Positions 22,671-33,398 of a DNA stretch of 64,000 nt are shown here, piece after piece. The stretch spans positions 186,001 to 250,000 of the forward strand of contig JACGCM010000842.1 in the NCBI GenBank assembly GCA_014058105.1, given 5' to 3'. The notes beneath the pieces are model-generated. The model searched no databases and was not told where the DNA came from. It saw only the letters and a list, made by a program, of their open reading frames with translations. A program made the translations under genes and the position numbers. How positions within the stretch are numbered: the first letter of the stretch is position 1; each line of letters opens with the position of its first letter. This DNA is from Kingdonia uniflora. Lineage: Eukaryota; Streptophyta; Magnoliopsida; Ranunculales; Circaeasteraceae.

Positions 22671-23215
22671 GTCACTACCAATAAAGGAATGGCCATTAGG
22701 CATAATGCATCCTTTAGATAAGTTCTCGAGGTAGGACCATAAGCTGGAATCTTGGAGTTGTTGACCGATATGGGAGAGATTGTGTTTTATCACAAGGTGA
22801 GTGTATAACATATCATATACAATATGTTTCACAGGATTCAAGTCATATTTCCATAGAATGTATGCACAATAAATCACTATAAGAACCCAAAGCTTCTACA
22901 TAACCCTTGTTGTTCAATACTAGAGGGATTTCTCCACCTATGCATGAATCCAACCTTCATCTTCATCAATAAAGTATTAATTTGCCTAGGAGTTATTTGT
23001 TAGTGGCTTTGAGAAATCTAAGCTATTTTTGTCATCCAATGAAAGATTATACATGCAAAGAATATAATTTCAATATTCATAGCTATTTTATTTTAGTGTT
23101 GGTGGAGGCATTTGTCTACAGTGTACAATTACGTCATTCTATAAGTAATAGAATTTATTAGGTTGGTTTTTTGACTCAGTTTGGAGATGAGCATTGAGAA
23201 AACATAAGTGATAAC
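22671..23215 (+). other. Unassigned spacer between elements B and C
   Basis: No transposon terminus, gene or RNA is recognised. A 75-codon open stretch on - (22,877-22,650) straddles the LTR edge and has no recognisable family. This is either host DNA or the remnant of an older element. Its last five bases (ATAAC) are the candidate left target duplication of element C. Confidence 0.5.
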
Positions 23216-23797
23216 TGTAGGAACTTATCCCTCGATCTCACTCATAATCGAGCTCACGCAGTTCGATTTATCTCCATCTCAGGCTTACGCAACTTTAGCA
23301 CTTAACACTCCGGTCAAACATTCCCACCAGCTCCACGAACTACTCAAGAACGTGGGTCAAGCTAAACCCGAAAGACGTTATTCAGTCAAAGACACCTATC
23401 TCTCACGAACTTGTCAGTTATTTAGTTAACCGCCACTAACCACATTATTCGAAAAACGTGTTCTAGCACGATGAAGAGCAGTGGAAAAGCCTATATAAAG
23501 GAAAAGATCCTAAAGAGACAGGAACCAAAAAAATAACTCAAAACTTCTTATTTACGAGATCAAAACTATTTATATATTCTAGAGATCAGATGCAATAAAG
23601 ATATCCACTCAAAGCAATAAAAAGACTCCTACAAAAATCTTCCATACGAGGTCGTGGTTTTTTTTATCTATTAAGAGCTTTTCCACGCTAAAGATACCTG
23701 TTTTCATTTCTTAATTTCTAGTAGAGTATTGTTATAGGTTCATTGGTGTGATAGTTAATTCCTAATCAAATCAAGATTACAGAATTTGGCCATTACA
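23216..23797 (+). repeat. 5' LTR of element C (582 bp)
   Basis: Begins TGTAGGAACTTATCCC and ends 'ggccattaca' (TG...CA). Its TATA box is at 23,492-23,499. An 'aataaag' stretch near 23,600 could serve as a polyadenylation signal. Pairs with 38,151-38,731. Confidence 0.9.
23492..23499 (+). promoter_or_regulatory. LTR TATA box (element C 5' LTR)
   Basis: TATATAAA in 'gcctatataaagg', shared with the other LTR at 38,427-38,434. Position about 276 bases into the LTR fits the U3/R boundary of a plant Ty3/gypsy LTR. Confidence 0.65.
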
Positions 23798-23816
23798 TTT
23801 GGCGTCGTATGTGGGA
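23798..23816 (+). promoter_or_regulatory. Primer binding site of element C
   Basis: 'tttggcgtcgtatgtggga' directly follows the LTR end. It resembles the TGGCGCCGT-type site (tRNA-Asp-like) of many plant Ty3/gypsy elements, with a few mismatches. The tRNA assignment is tentative. Confidence 0.55.
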
Positions 23817-24358
23817 AAGATTACATTTCCGCGATACCCTAAGGCAGTCTTTCATTATGATTTTCAATTATGGTTTCTTCCAGATGACAGGCCAAAGGAA
23901 CTCAGCTCAAAAAATTTGTGGATCTAAGACAACTTACCGAGTTATGGGAAAATCTTCACGCAGAGACAGAGAAACGTGCCGAGCTCGAACATCAATTGAC
24001 AAAGGATCGTGAGCTCTGAGAGATAGAGCTCGATGCAGAGCCACAAGCTCGTTTAACAATGCTCAAGCGATACGAAGATCAGATGACAGCGATGCAGACT
24101 GTACTTGAGGCTTTGCAAAATACTCAGCATGCTCCTCCAGCCGGAGGTCGTGATCAACTTCCAGAGACCTCCCGCATTTCAGCAAGGGAAAGGTTGAGAC
24201 CTCGGGGAGTCGCTAGTAAAGCCATTTCCAAAACTCTACCTCATGGACCGCACCCCTCTATCCATTTGGGGAAGAAGTTTAATCAGAAGCCAGCCGAGGT
24301 TACTCCCTTTCCATCCGTCAGGAGGAAGACCAGCGACCTCTGCATAAAGTTTCAGTAA
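23800..24358 (+). pseudogene. Element C gag N-terminal remnant
   Basis: The open piece 24,059-24,358 reads M-L-K-R-Y-E-D-Q-M-T-A-M-Q-T-V-L-E-A-L, then a proline/arginine-rich linker. It is preceded by a charged helical stretch (23,940-24,050). At about 24,350 the gag sequence jumps to the pre-RT region (L-N-R-D-I-F-A-W-S-F-E-E-M-P). Most of gag and the whole protease, present in element B at 12,100-13,840, are therefore deleted. Confidence 0.7.
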
Positions 24359-24481
24359 CTCAATCGAGACATTTTTGCATGGTCTTTCGAAGAAATGCCT
24401 AGAGTCGATCCAGCTATGACTTGTCACAATTTAGCAATCAATACCAATTCCACGGCAGTCAAATAGAAGAAGCAACGACCT

Positions 24482-25240
24482 TTACCTCACCTTCGAGATG
24501 AAGTTAACACCGAGATCAAGAAATTGATCAAGATGAGATTCATTCGAGAAGCCAAATATCCAGACTGGATATCCAACATTGTCACTGCCCCAAATAAGAA
24601 TAGAAAAGTTCAAGTTTGCGTAGATTTCATAAATCTTAACAAACATACTCCAAAAGATAATTTCTCTCTTCCCAATATTTATCAGATCCTTGATTCCAAA
24701 GCAGGTCATGATCTTCTTTCTATGATGGATACTGCTTCAACGTATAATCAAATCCTACTTCTGGAAGAAGACCAAGAAAAGACAACGTTTATCACAGAAA
24801 GTGGCCTTTACTGTTACAAAGTCATGCCCTTCGGGCTCAAGAACGCAGGGACCAAATATCAGCGATTGATGACCGCTATGTTCAAAGCACACCTGGGAAA
24901 AATCGTTGAAGTCTACATCGATAATCTCTTGTGCAAAAGCATTCAGTCAGATAATCACATCCCAGATCTCAGCACAATATTCAACATCCTTCGATCTTAC
25001 AGAATGCGTCTCAACCCTGATAAGTGTCAATTTGGGGTATATTCTAGCCGCTTCCAAGGCCACCTCATCAGCAAGGAAGGGATTGAGGCCGATCCATATC
25101 AAATTTGGGATCTCCTAGACATGTCCTCTCCAAAGAGAACACAAGATGTTCAAAAACTCACCGACAAGATTGCCGCGACCAACTGTTTCGTCTTTAAATC
25201 TTCAGACCGCTGTCGTTGGCTATTCTTATTACTCTGCTGA
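24482..25240 (+). pseudogene. Element C reverse transcriptase domain (catalytic Asp changed)
   Basis: The longest RT frame in the window (238 codons from the internal ATG at 24,524): F-I-R-E-A-K-Y-P-D-W, V-C-V-D-F-I-N-L-N-K, M-M-D-T-A-S-T-Y-N-Q-I, V-M-P-F-G-L-K-N-A-G. The catalytic box reads Y-I-D-N-L-L: the second Asp is Asn (AAT, 24,923-24,925). N-P-D-K-C-Q-F-G-V-Y follows. The frame shifts near 25,190 where the connection domain begins. The enzyme would be inactive even if translated. Confidence 0.85.
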
Positions 25241-25299
25241 TGTACCAAGCGAAGAAAGGTTCAGCCAACTGCGGAAGTCACATGGACACCAGAATGTGA

Positions 25300-26345
25300 A
25301 CCAGCTTTTCAAGATCTCAAAATCTATTTGGGGAGGTCTCCCATAATGAATACCCCAATAGGCAATGAGGAACTGATAATCTATCTAGCAGTCACAGATA
25401 CATCTCTCAGCTCAGTTCTCATTCGCCTGGAAGGGAAAATAGAGAAACCAGTCTTCTTCATCAGCAAAATACTTATACCAGCAGAAATAAGTACTCTAAA
25501 ATTAAGAAACTTCTTCTCACCCTTGTTTACACTTTACAGAAACTCAAGCACTACTTCCAAAAACATTCCGTCAAAGTTATGACGAACTACCCACTTCGAG
25601 AAGTTCTGTAAAAAAAAAAGAAGTCACGATGAGTGCAATAATGGTCAGTCAGTTTGGGGGAACATGATATTAAGATCGAACAATGTCATTCTGAAAAAGG
25701 TCAGGCCGTTGTTGATTTTCTCGCAGATTTTCCAGTGGAGTATCCTGAGTGGGCGGAGCAAGACCCGGACCTTATCAAAAATGCGCCAGATAATCCAACC
25801 CCCAGGCCATTCAACGAACGAGCTGACTGGATCACCACGTCAGGGTGGAGGCCTCTCACAGATGGATTAGCAGGACTCGCAGGGCAGGAATTGTGATTAT
25901 TTTGATTACCCCTTCTAATGATAGAATTGAGAAATCAATAAGCTTAGATTTTGAGGCTTCAAATAATGTCATTGAGTATGAAGCTCTCATTCATGGACTC
26001 GACCTCGGTCTTGAGCTCGATGTCCCCAAACTCTCAGTTTACACAGATTCATTACTTATCGTTCATCATTATTCATAGCAGTATAAGAAGAATGGGAAGA
26101 TGATCGAATATGCAGCCCTCGTTGCAGATAGGATGCGTAAGCTCGTGAAAGTAACTCTTGAATATCTTCCTCGAGGTGAAAAGAGAGACGCCGATTCCTT
26201 GGCAAATCTAGCCGGGGTCTTGGGAACGGAAGCTCGATATCTTCATATCAAAATCATTTCAACCCCCCGCATTGATTGCAAATCAGTATGCATGATCAGC
26301 ACGGTGATAAAGGGGGAGAAAACGATTGGCGAAAGCCTTTCTTAG
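25300..26345 (+). pseudogene. Element C RNase H plus second (archaeal-type) RNase H
   Basis: First RNase H: E-E-L-I-I-Y-L-A-V-T-D-T-S-L-S-S-V-L (from 25,368), P-V-F-F-I-S-K-I-L. Acidic linker at 25,740-25,790. The second RNase H in 25,845-26,345 is the most complete in the window: I-T-P-S-N-D-R-I-E-K-S-I-S-L-D-F-E-A, S-N-N-V-I-E-Y-E-A-L-I-H-G-L, V-Y-T-D-S-L-L-I, then R-G-E-K-R-D-A-D-S-L-A-N-L-A-G-V-L-G. One TAG (26,078) and frameshifts break it. Two RNase H domains in tandem define the Tat lineage. Confidence 0.8.
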
Positions 26346-26389
26346 CCTACCTCGGTGTTGACAACAAGTGCAACAGACCACTCCCAACA

Positions 26390-27560
26390 GACCCAAAAGA
26401 GCTCCGACAGCTGATTAACAACTCAAAGAGTTATATTACTCAAAACGATATACTTTACCACCTCACTGTTACAGGTCCTTATCTCAAGTACCTCTCGAAG
26501 TTAAAAGTAGACTAACTGCTTAGAGAATTACTCAAAGGAACCTGTGGCTCCTACGTTGCAGGTAGATCATTAGCGAACCGAGCTATAACTCAAGGAGTAT
26601 TCTGGCCCGACATGCGCAAGCAGGCAGATGAGTACTCCCGCAGGTGCGATACCTGCCAGAGACATGAAAATATGATACGCACCCCTACGCTCGAACTCCA
26701 TGCAAGCATGGTTTTCTGGCCATTCAAAAGATGGGAACTAGACCTCGTCGGCGAATTCCCTAACTCTCCAGGTAATCGCTGCCACCTACTTGTAGCTACC
26801 AATTACATTAAAAAATGGGTAGAATCAATTCTACAACATCTAGCCAGAGAACAAAAAGTCATCTCTTTTATCTGGAACTACATCATTACTCGATTCGGGT
26901 ACCCCCACCTAATTCGTATGGATAATGGGCCCCAATTCGTTAGAGATAAGGTCATAACCTTCCTAAATCACCACAATTTCATCTACTCACCATCAAATTC
27001 ATATTACCCTAAAGGCAATGGCCAAGTCGAAATCACCAACAAAACCATCGTGGATAGACTAAAAAAATAACTTCACTCACAGAAAAAAGGAAATTGGGTT
27101 CGCGAGCTACCTCACATCCTGTGGGCGTATCGAACTACTCCCCGACAATCCACTGGGTATACCCCATTCCTCCTTTCCTTTGGGACTAAGGCAGTAATTC
27201 CTTCTGGATATAATCACCCAGTCCGTGATCACGAGCTGACTAACGAGGAAAATGAGTTTAAATTGGCTTGCAACCTCAATATGATTGATGAAACCAGGGA
27301 ACGTGCCATCGCTAACCTAGGTCGATATCATCATATGCTTGCCAGATCGTATAATAGCAGAGTCAGAACCCGTACTTTCCAAATCATAGATCTCGTTCTC
27401 AGAGAAATTCATCAATATCGCAAAGACCCTCACGCAAGAAAACTAGCAGACAATTGGGAGGGTTCATTCATTATCACAGGTCTTTTAAATCCCCATGAAA
27501 AAAAGAGGGAATCCCCATTTCAAATCCTTGGAACACTAGACGACTTAAATGGTACTATCG
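26390..27560 (+). pseudogene. Element C integrase
   Basis: The 152-codon piece 26,612-27,070 holds C-D-T-C-Q-R-H-E, E-L-D-L-V-G-E-F (first Asp present), I-R-M-D-N-G-P-Q-F-V-R-D (second Asp) and N-G-Q-V-E-I-T-N-K-T (Glu present). All three catalytic acids are there, though the usual A-T-D-Y reads A-T-N-Y. A TAA at 27,068-27,070 ends it. The C-terminal part, with V-L-R-E-I-H-Q-Y-R-K and N-W-E-G-S-F-I-I, is open at 27,263-27,607. Confidence 0.8.
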
Positions 27561-27734
27561 TTAGGCGTCTTACTACTCCATTTTCGCTGCACGCCTTTTG
27601 TTTTTAAATTCCAAAAGTGAGATTCTTATCTCCATCCAATGTAAATTCTGAACTTATCAATGAAAGTTTTTTTTGAACAATGTCATTCTCTTCACAAACA
27701 TTCATCCATAATTTATAGATTCAAGCATAGATAA

Positions 27735-28799
27735 TGAAATAACTAGTCGCCCTGAGACTAAGCAATTCCGATCGTTTTAGGTCTAAATCGATAGGTTTTA
27801 ATTCCTTTGAATAAATTGTCAATGCTTATCCTTAATCAAATTGGTCAATTATCTAATGTCAAGCAAACAATGGAAATTAAAGACATGGCAAAAAAATTTA
27901 ACCCTGTGGGAAACCTTTCTCAGGAGAAAAACCCACAGGTCGCTGTCGAATCACTCGACAGCTAAAACAATCCACTATTGAAAAAGAATTACAAGTATTT
28001 AATTATTTACAGACTCGATAAGCACATCCTGTGGTTACCTCTCTTCTAATTGAACTCCTCACAATTAATTTCACGTTCTCGCAACGCCTCTTCATTCTTG
28101 CAACACCTCACCCTGGATAGCTCACAAAAGCTTTAAAGCTTGAATCGCTCAAACTTTACAAATCATAATTTTGTTTCTTAATCAATGATTGATTCAAGTT
28201 TAAGTTGTCAATTCTTTAACGAATCTCTCAAATAAAAACTCTCCTCTCTCTAAATATCAAGCTCTAAAAAATTAGGTTGTAGAAGAGATGAAGTCTGAAA
28301 AAAGTAAGTATGTCTTAAATAAGAAAATAGAAAACACGGGCTCTGTTCAAACAACAGTTATTCTATTTGAACAGAGAAGTAACTGTTGAAAGTTATTCGA
28401 ACAACAATCAATCTATTTAAATAGAAATGTATATGTTGAAAGTTATTCGAGCAACAATCAATCTATTCGAATAAAAATGCATCTGATAAAAGTTATTCGA
28501 ACACAAGTAATTTTATTTGAATACAATTCTATCTGTTGTAACATAATCGAACAACATTAAAGGTTATTCGAATAGAACTTCTGTTTTCTTTATTAAGACA
28601 TTCTTATTGCTTTATCATACTTTGTAAAAGACATAGGGCTTGATATTATAGAACAAAGAGTTAGAAACCCACTTACCTATTCAGTGCCAGTCCGGCTGCA
28701 GTCGCTCCATGTGCAATCTCTGACGTCGAGTAACCACGAGATTGTGCTGACATCTAAACTAGACACGAAATGAAACAAACTCCAAATATAGATGTTTTA
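27735..28799 (-). repeat. 3' LTR of the nested Copia element (1,065 bp)
   Basis: Located on - between the polypurine tract and the GATAA duplication. It contains several ~52-bp repeats around 28,320-28,580, each with a TTATTCGAA-type palindromic core. About 903 bp of it match 30,118-31,018. Confidence 0.8.
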
Positions 28800-28899
28800 A
28801 TCACCCCCTCTGGTTCATTTCGTGTCAAAACCAAAACTAACTATTAGAAATAAAAATACAACTCGATAGACTGACTCAATCACTGAATATCCATACTTA

Positions 28900-29984
28900 A
28901 AGCTACACTTTTATCTTATATATCATATACTCTGGAATCCCTGCACATTAAACAAGATACATCACGTAACCGTTCATTTAAAATAAGGAATCCAGAAAAA
29001 GGAACATAACTTACCTAACTTACCTGTCAGGATCATCTCTACTCTGATATTCATAGCTTTGTGATTGGTCCAAAATTTCTTATTGCGACAGCTGTAAGCA
29101 TAATGACCAAGCTTATGATACTTATAGTATTCGATTTGACTTAGGTTAGTGTCAAGGTTAGTTTGCTAGTTATTCACTCTATGCTAATCATGAGTTTGCG
29201 ACTTATAATTCACCGATTGCCCTTGTTTTTGAAATTGACGTTGTTTCACAAGGTTTTTAAGCTGGTGGCTTATAGAGGCAATCTGTGAATCCAGATCAAA
29301 CCCATCATCATTATCAGAATCAGATAAATTGTCAGCTTCTTTGGTACCCTTAGAAGAAGAAGAGTAAGATGAAGACTTGAAAGCGATACTCTTATTCTTC
29401 TCGGGCTTTTCCATTTTCATCTCGAGTTCAAACGTTCACAATTTTCTAGCCAATGTATCTGGTTTCATTTTCTTAAGATCCTGAACTTCCTCTATAGCAT
29501 CATATGTAGATCTAAAGCTCTTAGGTAGGGAACTTAGAACTTCACGAACTATTTGAACATCAGAGTATGCGGCCCCTAATGCGGCACTAGTGTTTACAAT
29601 ATTACTTAGTCACGCATAAAACTCGTCAAAAGGTTCATTTTCACTCATTCTGATATTCTTAAATTGCAAAGTAAGCATTTAAAGCTTACTTTCTTTGACT
29701 GTATCATCGCCTTCATGAGTTCGAACTAGGATGTCCCAAGCTTCTTTAGAAGTAGTACATGCAGAGATATGTCGAAACTCACTTTGACTCATAGCCGTAA
29801 AGATCGCATTGGGGCCTTTAGAATTATAACCAGCAGTATCCTTTTCTTCTTTTAACCATTGGCTCCTAGGTTTAAGGACCCCTTTACCACTCCCTGGTGA
29901 ACCTTGCATCACAGTAGGAGGTGTCCATCCATCATTAACAACAATCCATACATCTTCTTCGATTGATTGCAAGTATGCAATCAT
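28900..29984 (-). pseudogene. Copia-type gag of the nested element
   Basis: 29,984-29,679 (-) reads I-A-Y-L-Q-S-I-E-E-D-V-W-I-V-V, then Y-N-S-K-G-P-N-A-I-F-T-A, F-R-H-I-S-A-C-T-T-S-K-E-A-W-D-I-L and T-H-E-G-D-D-T-V-K, the UBN2/Copia gag pattern. 29,420-29,184 is the Ser/Asp-rich C-terminal part. A knuckle-like Y-Y-K-Y-H-K-L-G-H-Y-A-Y-S-C lies near 29,100, with both leading cysteines lost. The preceding Y-P-Y-W-K-V block is cut by TGA before the Met at 29,984. No protease, integrase or RT follows. Confidence 0.75.
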
Positions 29985-30009
29985 TCAGACTTTCCAGTAT
30001 GGGTAGTCA

Positions 30010-30021
30010 TTGGTATCAGAG
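30010..30021 (+). promoter_or_regulatory. tRNA-iMet-type primer binding site in inverted orientation
   Basis: TGGTATCAGAGC is the classical Copia primer binding site. It lies on + while gag and the LTRs are on -. The adjacent ~95 bp leader-like sequence also runs on +, ending at the truncated LTR. Confidence 0.6.
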
Positions 30022-30117
30022 CGGTCACGTTTCGAGGTTTAACAACCTAAGCGTGGATCCCGGATAGTTTTCTTGAGAATAATGTGTTCCGAGAAGTTTG
30101 GAGGTTTTTTTTTTTTT

Positions 30118-31018
30118 TAACCCTGTGGGAAACCTTTCTCAGGAGAAAAACCCACAGGTCGCTGTCGAATCACCCGGCAGCTAAACAATCTGCTATTGAA
30201 AAAGAATTTCAAGTATTCAATTACTTACAGGCTCGATAAGTACATCACGTGGCTACCTTTCTTCTGATTGAACTCCTCGCAATAAATTTTACGTTCTCGC
30301 AATGCCTCTTTGTTCTCACAACACCTCGCCTTGGATAGCGCACCAAAGCTTTAAAGCTTGTTTCGCTTAAACTTTACAAATCATGATTTTGTTTCTTAAT
30401 CAATGATTGATTCAAGTTTGAGTTGTTAATTCTATCTCGAGTCTCTCAAATAAAAACTCTTCTCTTTCAAAATATCAAGCTCTGAAAATTTTGGTTTTGG
30501 GAGAGATGAAGTCTAAAAAAAGTAAGTATGTCTTAAATAGGAAAATAAAAAACACAGGCTCTATTTGAGTAACAGTTATTCTATTCAAACAGAGAAGTAA
30601 CTGTTGAAAGTTATTCGAACAACAATCAATCTATTCGAATAGAAATGTATCTGTTGAAAGTTATTCGAACAACAATCAATATATTCGAATAAAAAAACAT
30701 CTGTTAAAAGTTATTCAAACACAAGTTATTCTATTCGAATATAATTCTATTCGTTGCAGCATATTCGAGCAACATTAAAGATTATTCGAATAGAACTTCT
30801 ATTTTCTTTAATGAAGCATTCTTATTACTTTTTCATACTCTGTAAAAGACATACGGCTTGATATTATAGAACAAGGAGTTAGAAACCCACTTACCTATTC
30901 AGTGCTAGTCCAGTTGTAGTCGCTCCATGTACAATCTCTGATCTCGAGTAGCCACGAGATTGTACTGACATCTAAATTAGACGCAGAATGAAACAAACTC
31001 CAAATATGGATGTTTCAG
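30118..31018 (-). repeat. 5' LTR of the nested Copia element (truncated)
   Basis: Starts on - with TGAAACATCC after the GATAA duplication and runs about 900 bp in parallel with the left LTR. It breaks off at a poly-A run on - (30,104-30,118) where the left LTR continues for 160 bp more. The same ~52-bp repeats occur at about 30,555-30,800. Confidence 0.8.
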
Positions 31019-31079
31019 ATAATACTAGCTTATAATAAATCTTTTCCAAGTTCAATAATGAATATCACTTGATTGGTTT

Positions 31080-31740
31080 CTTTTACTACATCTCTGTGAC
31101 TGTGTCAAGTATAAAAACTTGGTTCACATCAAAGACTCAGTAGGCTAGATCAATGATAACACTTGGTTTAGCTGAATCTTTATATCTCTGTAACTGTGGC
31201 AAGTATAAAAACTTGGTTCACATCAAAGACTCAGTAGGCTGAATCAAGGGTAACACTTGGTTTAGTTTAATCTTTACATATCTGCGACTGTGGCAAGTAT
31301 AAAAACTTGGTTCAAATCAAAAACTCAGTAGGCTGGATCAAGGATAACACTTGGTTCAGCTGAATCTTTACATCTCTACGACTGTGGCAAGTGTAAAAAC
31401 TAGGTTCGTATCAAAGACTCAGTAGGCTGGATTAAGGATAATACTTGATTCATCTGAATCTTTACATCTCTGCGATTGTGGCAAGTATAAAAACTTGGTT
31501 CACGTCAAAGACTCAGCCAGATATAAGATAAGAAAAAAGTTATACTAGTTTTCATCACTTTCAATATGCCTGTGATATTTCTATAGTTCGAATCAAGTTT
31601 TAACTTGGTTTAACTCAACCCATTTCTGCGATTAAGATGAATGTAAAAAATTTGTTTTATATCAAAGACCCCACCTGATACAAGATAAGACAATGGCCAT
31701 ATAAGTTTTTATTTATTTTAATGTGTCTGCGACAGATACT
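31080..31740 (+). repeat. Tandem array of ~94-bp units in the 3' region of element C
   Basis: At least five units begin near 31,089, 31,186, 31,279, 31,374 and 31,468. Each has 'ctctgcgactgtggcaagta', 'aaaacttggttcacatcaaa' and 'gactcagtaggctggatcaa' blocks. Two more diverged partial units run to about 31,740. It is in the same position as the 160-bp (A) and 62-bp (B) arrays. Confidence 0.85.
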
Positions 31741-31769
31741 ATTTATTTTTAGGTCGAAATCATATTACA

Positions 31770-33147
31770 GAGGATTCTATTCTGCTGACGGAGGGTCAGC
31801 AGTGATTCCCTATACATCAAGAGGTCTCTCTTTCAGTTTACGGGCCACAACAGCTCTACCTTGTTCTATTGATTTAGCAGTTCGAGGGCCCAGTTGGGTC
31901 TCTATGACGCCCAGACAGTTCCCTCAATCTATCTTAGCTCCACAGATACATCTCTTATCCGACAGAGTTTTTAACAAGGTATCTCATTCCGACTTAAGTC
32001 TTTTTACTTCCTCTTCAAAATATGCAACGATCACCCTTAATAGATCAGATCGAGACACATCAGGTACTACCGCCATTGCAAATCTCGCCTTCAATCTCTC
32101 GAAGCGTGACTTTAACCTAGCGTAATCATTCTTCCTTTCAATTATATCCGCATCAACCTTGTCAAGATAAATGACATCTTCTTCCAGCTTAGTAATGAAT
32201 TTCGCCGACTCAGCTAGGTTTATGGCTTCTAAGCCTACTACCCGAGCATGAAGTCTCTTAATTTCTGCGTTCAACTCTTCCCAAGCCGGAAAATCTTTTA
32301 ATAATTCCTCCTTCATCTTCACCAGCAAGTCCTTTGCTTTGATCTCCCCTTCCAGAACTTTTTACCTGATAAAAGCAACATCCAACTTATGCTGGCATTC
32401 CCTCAAATTTGCATTTACCTTCTGAACATGCCCCTGAATTTGAGATACGTCACTTTCTAGCTCTCTAATACGACCTGAGAGACTAACTACATCCCCTCAA
32501 ACTAAAGGAACCTTAACTTCAGTTCTACTTCCCCCAGAACGCTCTCTAGCCTTGGCCTTTTTGGAACGAGCAATGGCTTGGTCTTTTTCGGCTTTAAGCC
32601 GAGCAACTTTCACGTTTAAATCTTCGTACCTGCGTTGCATTTCTCGGAATTCCATATCCTTGGCAGGAAAGGTTGTTTGCAAATGTTCACCTGCGGCCTC
32701 CAAAGCTGATAGATTTTCTCGAGCTAGCCTCAGCTCGTCATCTTTTTCGATGAATTTCGGTCTCATTCGCTCCAGCTCGTTCCTAAAATTTTGAAGATCA
32801 GATCGAAATTGTTCCCATATTTGTTCCAATGCCTGAACAGAGTATTAAGAGGTGTCGGCCCGCTTACCCTTCGCAACCAACGCTTCAACTTGACGTTGAA
32901 ACTTCTCGGTACGTTCTGTTGCCTCGGATAGCTCTTATAATCCCTTCTTAATCTCAGAATCTTTCTCCTCGACCTAAAGAGTCAGGTCGGAAATAGCCTG
33001 ATTAAACTTCGCAAGTCTGAAATATGTTTTTACGTATTGATCCTCTCTGTTCCCGTTCGCTTACTTCATCCAATCGAACTGCTCTGCAAATTCCCGGTTA
33101 CACATAAGTACGTTGTCCTCACGTGCACGAGATTAATATAATTCAAC
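31770..33147 (-). pseudogene. Element C antisense gene, last exon (coiled-coil)
   Basis: Acceptor CCCAG/GTTGAA places the exon start at 33,147. Open pieces 32,829-32,497 and 32,328-31,984 (-) are charged, heptad-rich coiled coil (L-R-L-A-R-E-N-L-S-A-L-E-A-A-G-E, and later R-L-K-S-R-F-E-R-L-K-A-R-F). After a stop the C-terminal D-K-R-C-I-C-G-A-K-I-D block aligns with the conserved C-I-C motif of A and B. Function unknown. Confidence 0.65.
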
Positions 33148-33398
33148 CTGGGAAATATAACAAGTTTTAGTACAGTTCGATTCTGGAAAGCCTTTCAATA
33201 TATGCATACTGCATTTCTAATGGGACTATGTGGTTTCTAAACATCGGCTTTCAAGTACTTTCAGCGAGTAAGGTACATACTTTCGATATATTACTCTATA
33301 TTAATAACGTTAAAATTTTAACATGCATTCCTATACTATTTTCTTGATAACTAAACATTGGTGTAACATGCAAATCAAAAAACCTATTTCGATCTAAC

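Larger units (their letters stand above)
27735..31018 (-). mobile_element. Gag-only Copia (TR-GAG-like) element nested in element C
   Basis: Duplications GATAA at 27,730-27,734 and 31,019-31,023 flank the insert, and the restored flank matches element A near 3905-3920. Ends are TGAAA...TTTCA. LTR copies are 27,735-28,799 and about 30,118-31,018. A Copia gag on - lies between them and no pol is present, so it is non-autonomous. A polypurine tract ('ccagagggggtga' on -) adjoins the left LTR at 28,800-28,815. The right LTR lacks its last ~160 bp, which are replaced by an inverted leader. Confidence 0.8.

Noticed and set aside
22650..22877. 75-codon - strand open stretch in the B/C spacer
   Set aside because: Crosses the LTR edge and shows no recognisable family.
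31080..31740. Regular ~94-bp repeats as a possible CRISPR-like array
   Set aside because: Whole units repeat without unique spacers, in a plant retrotransposon 3' region where such arrays are known.
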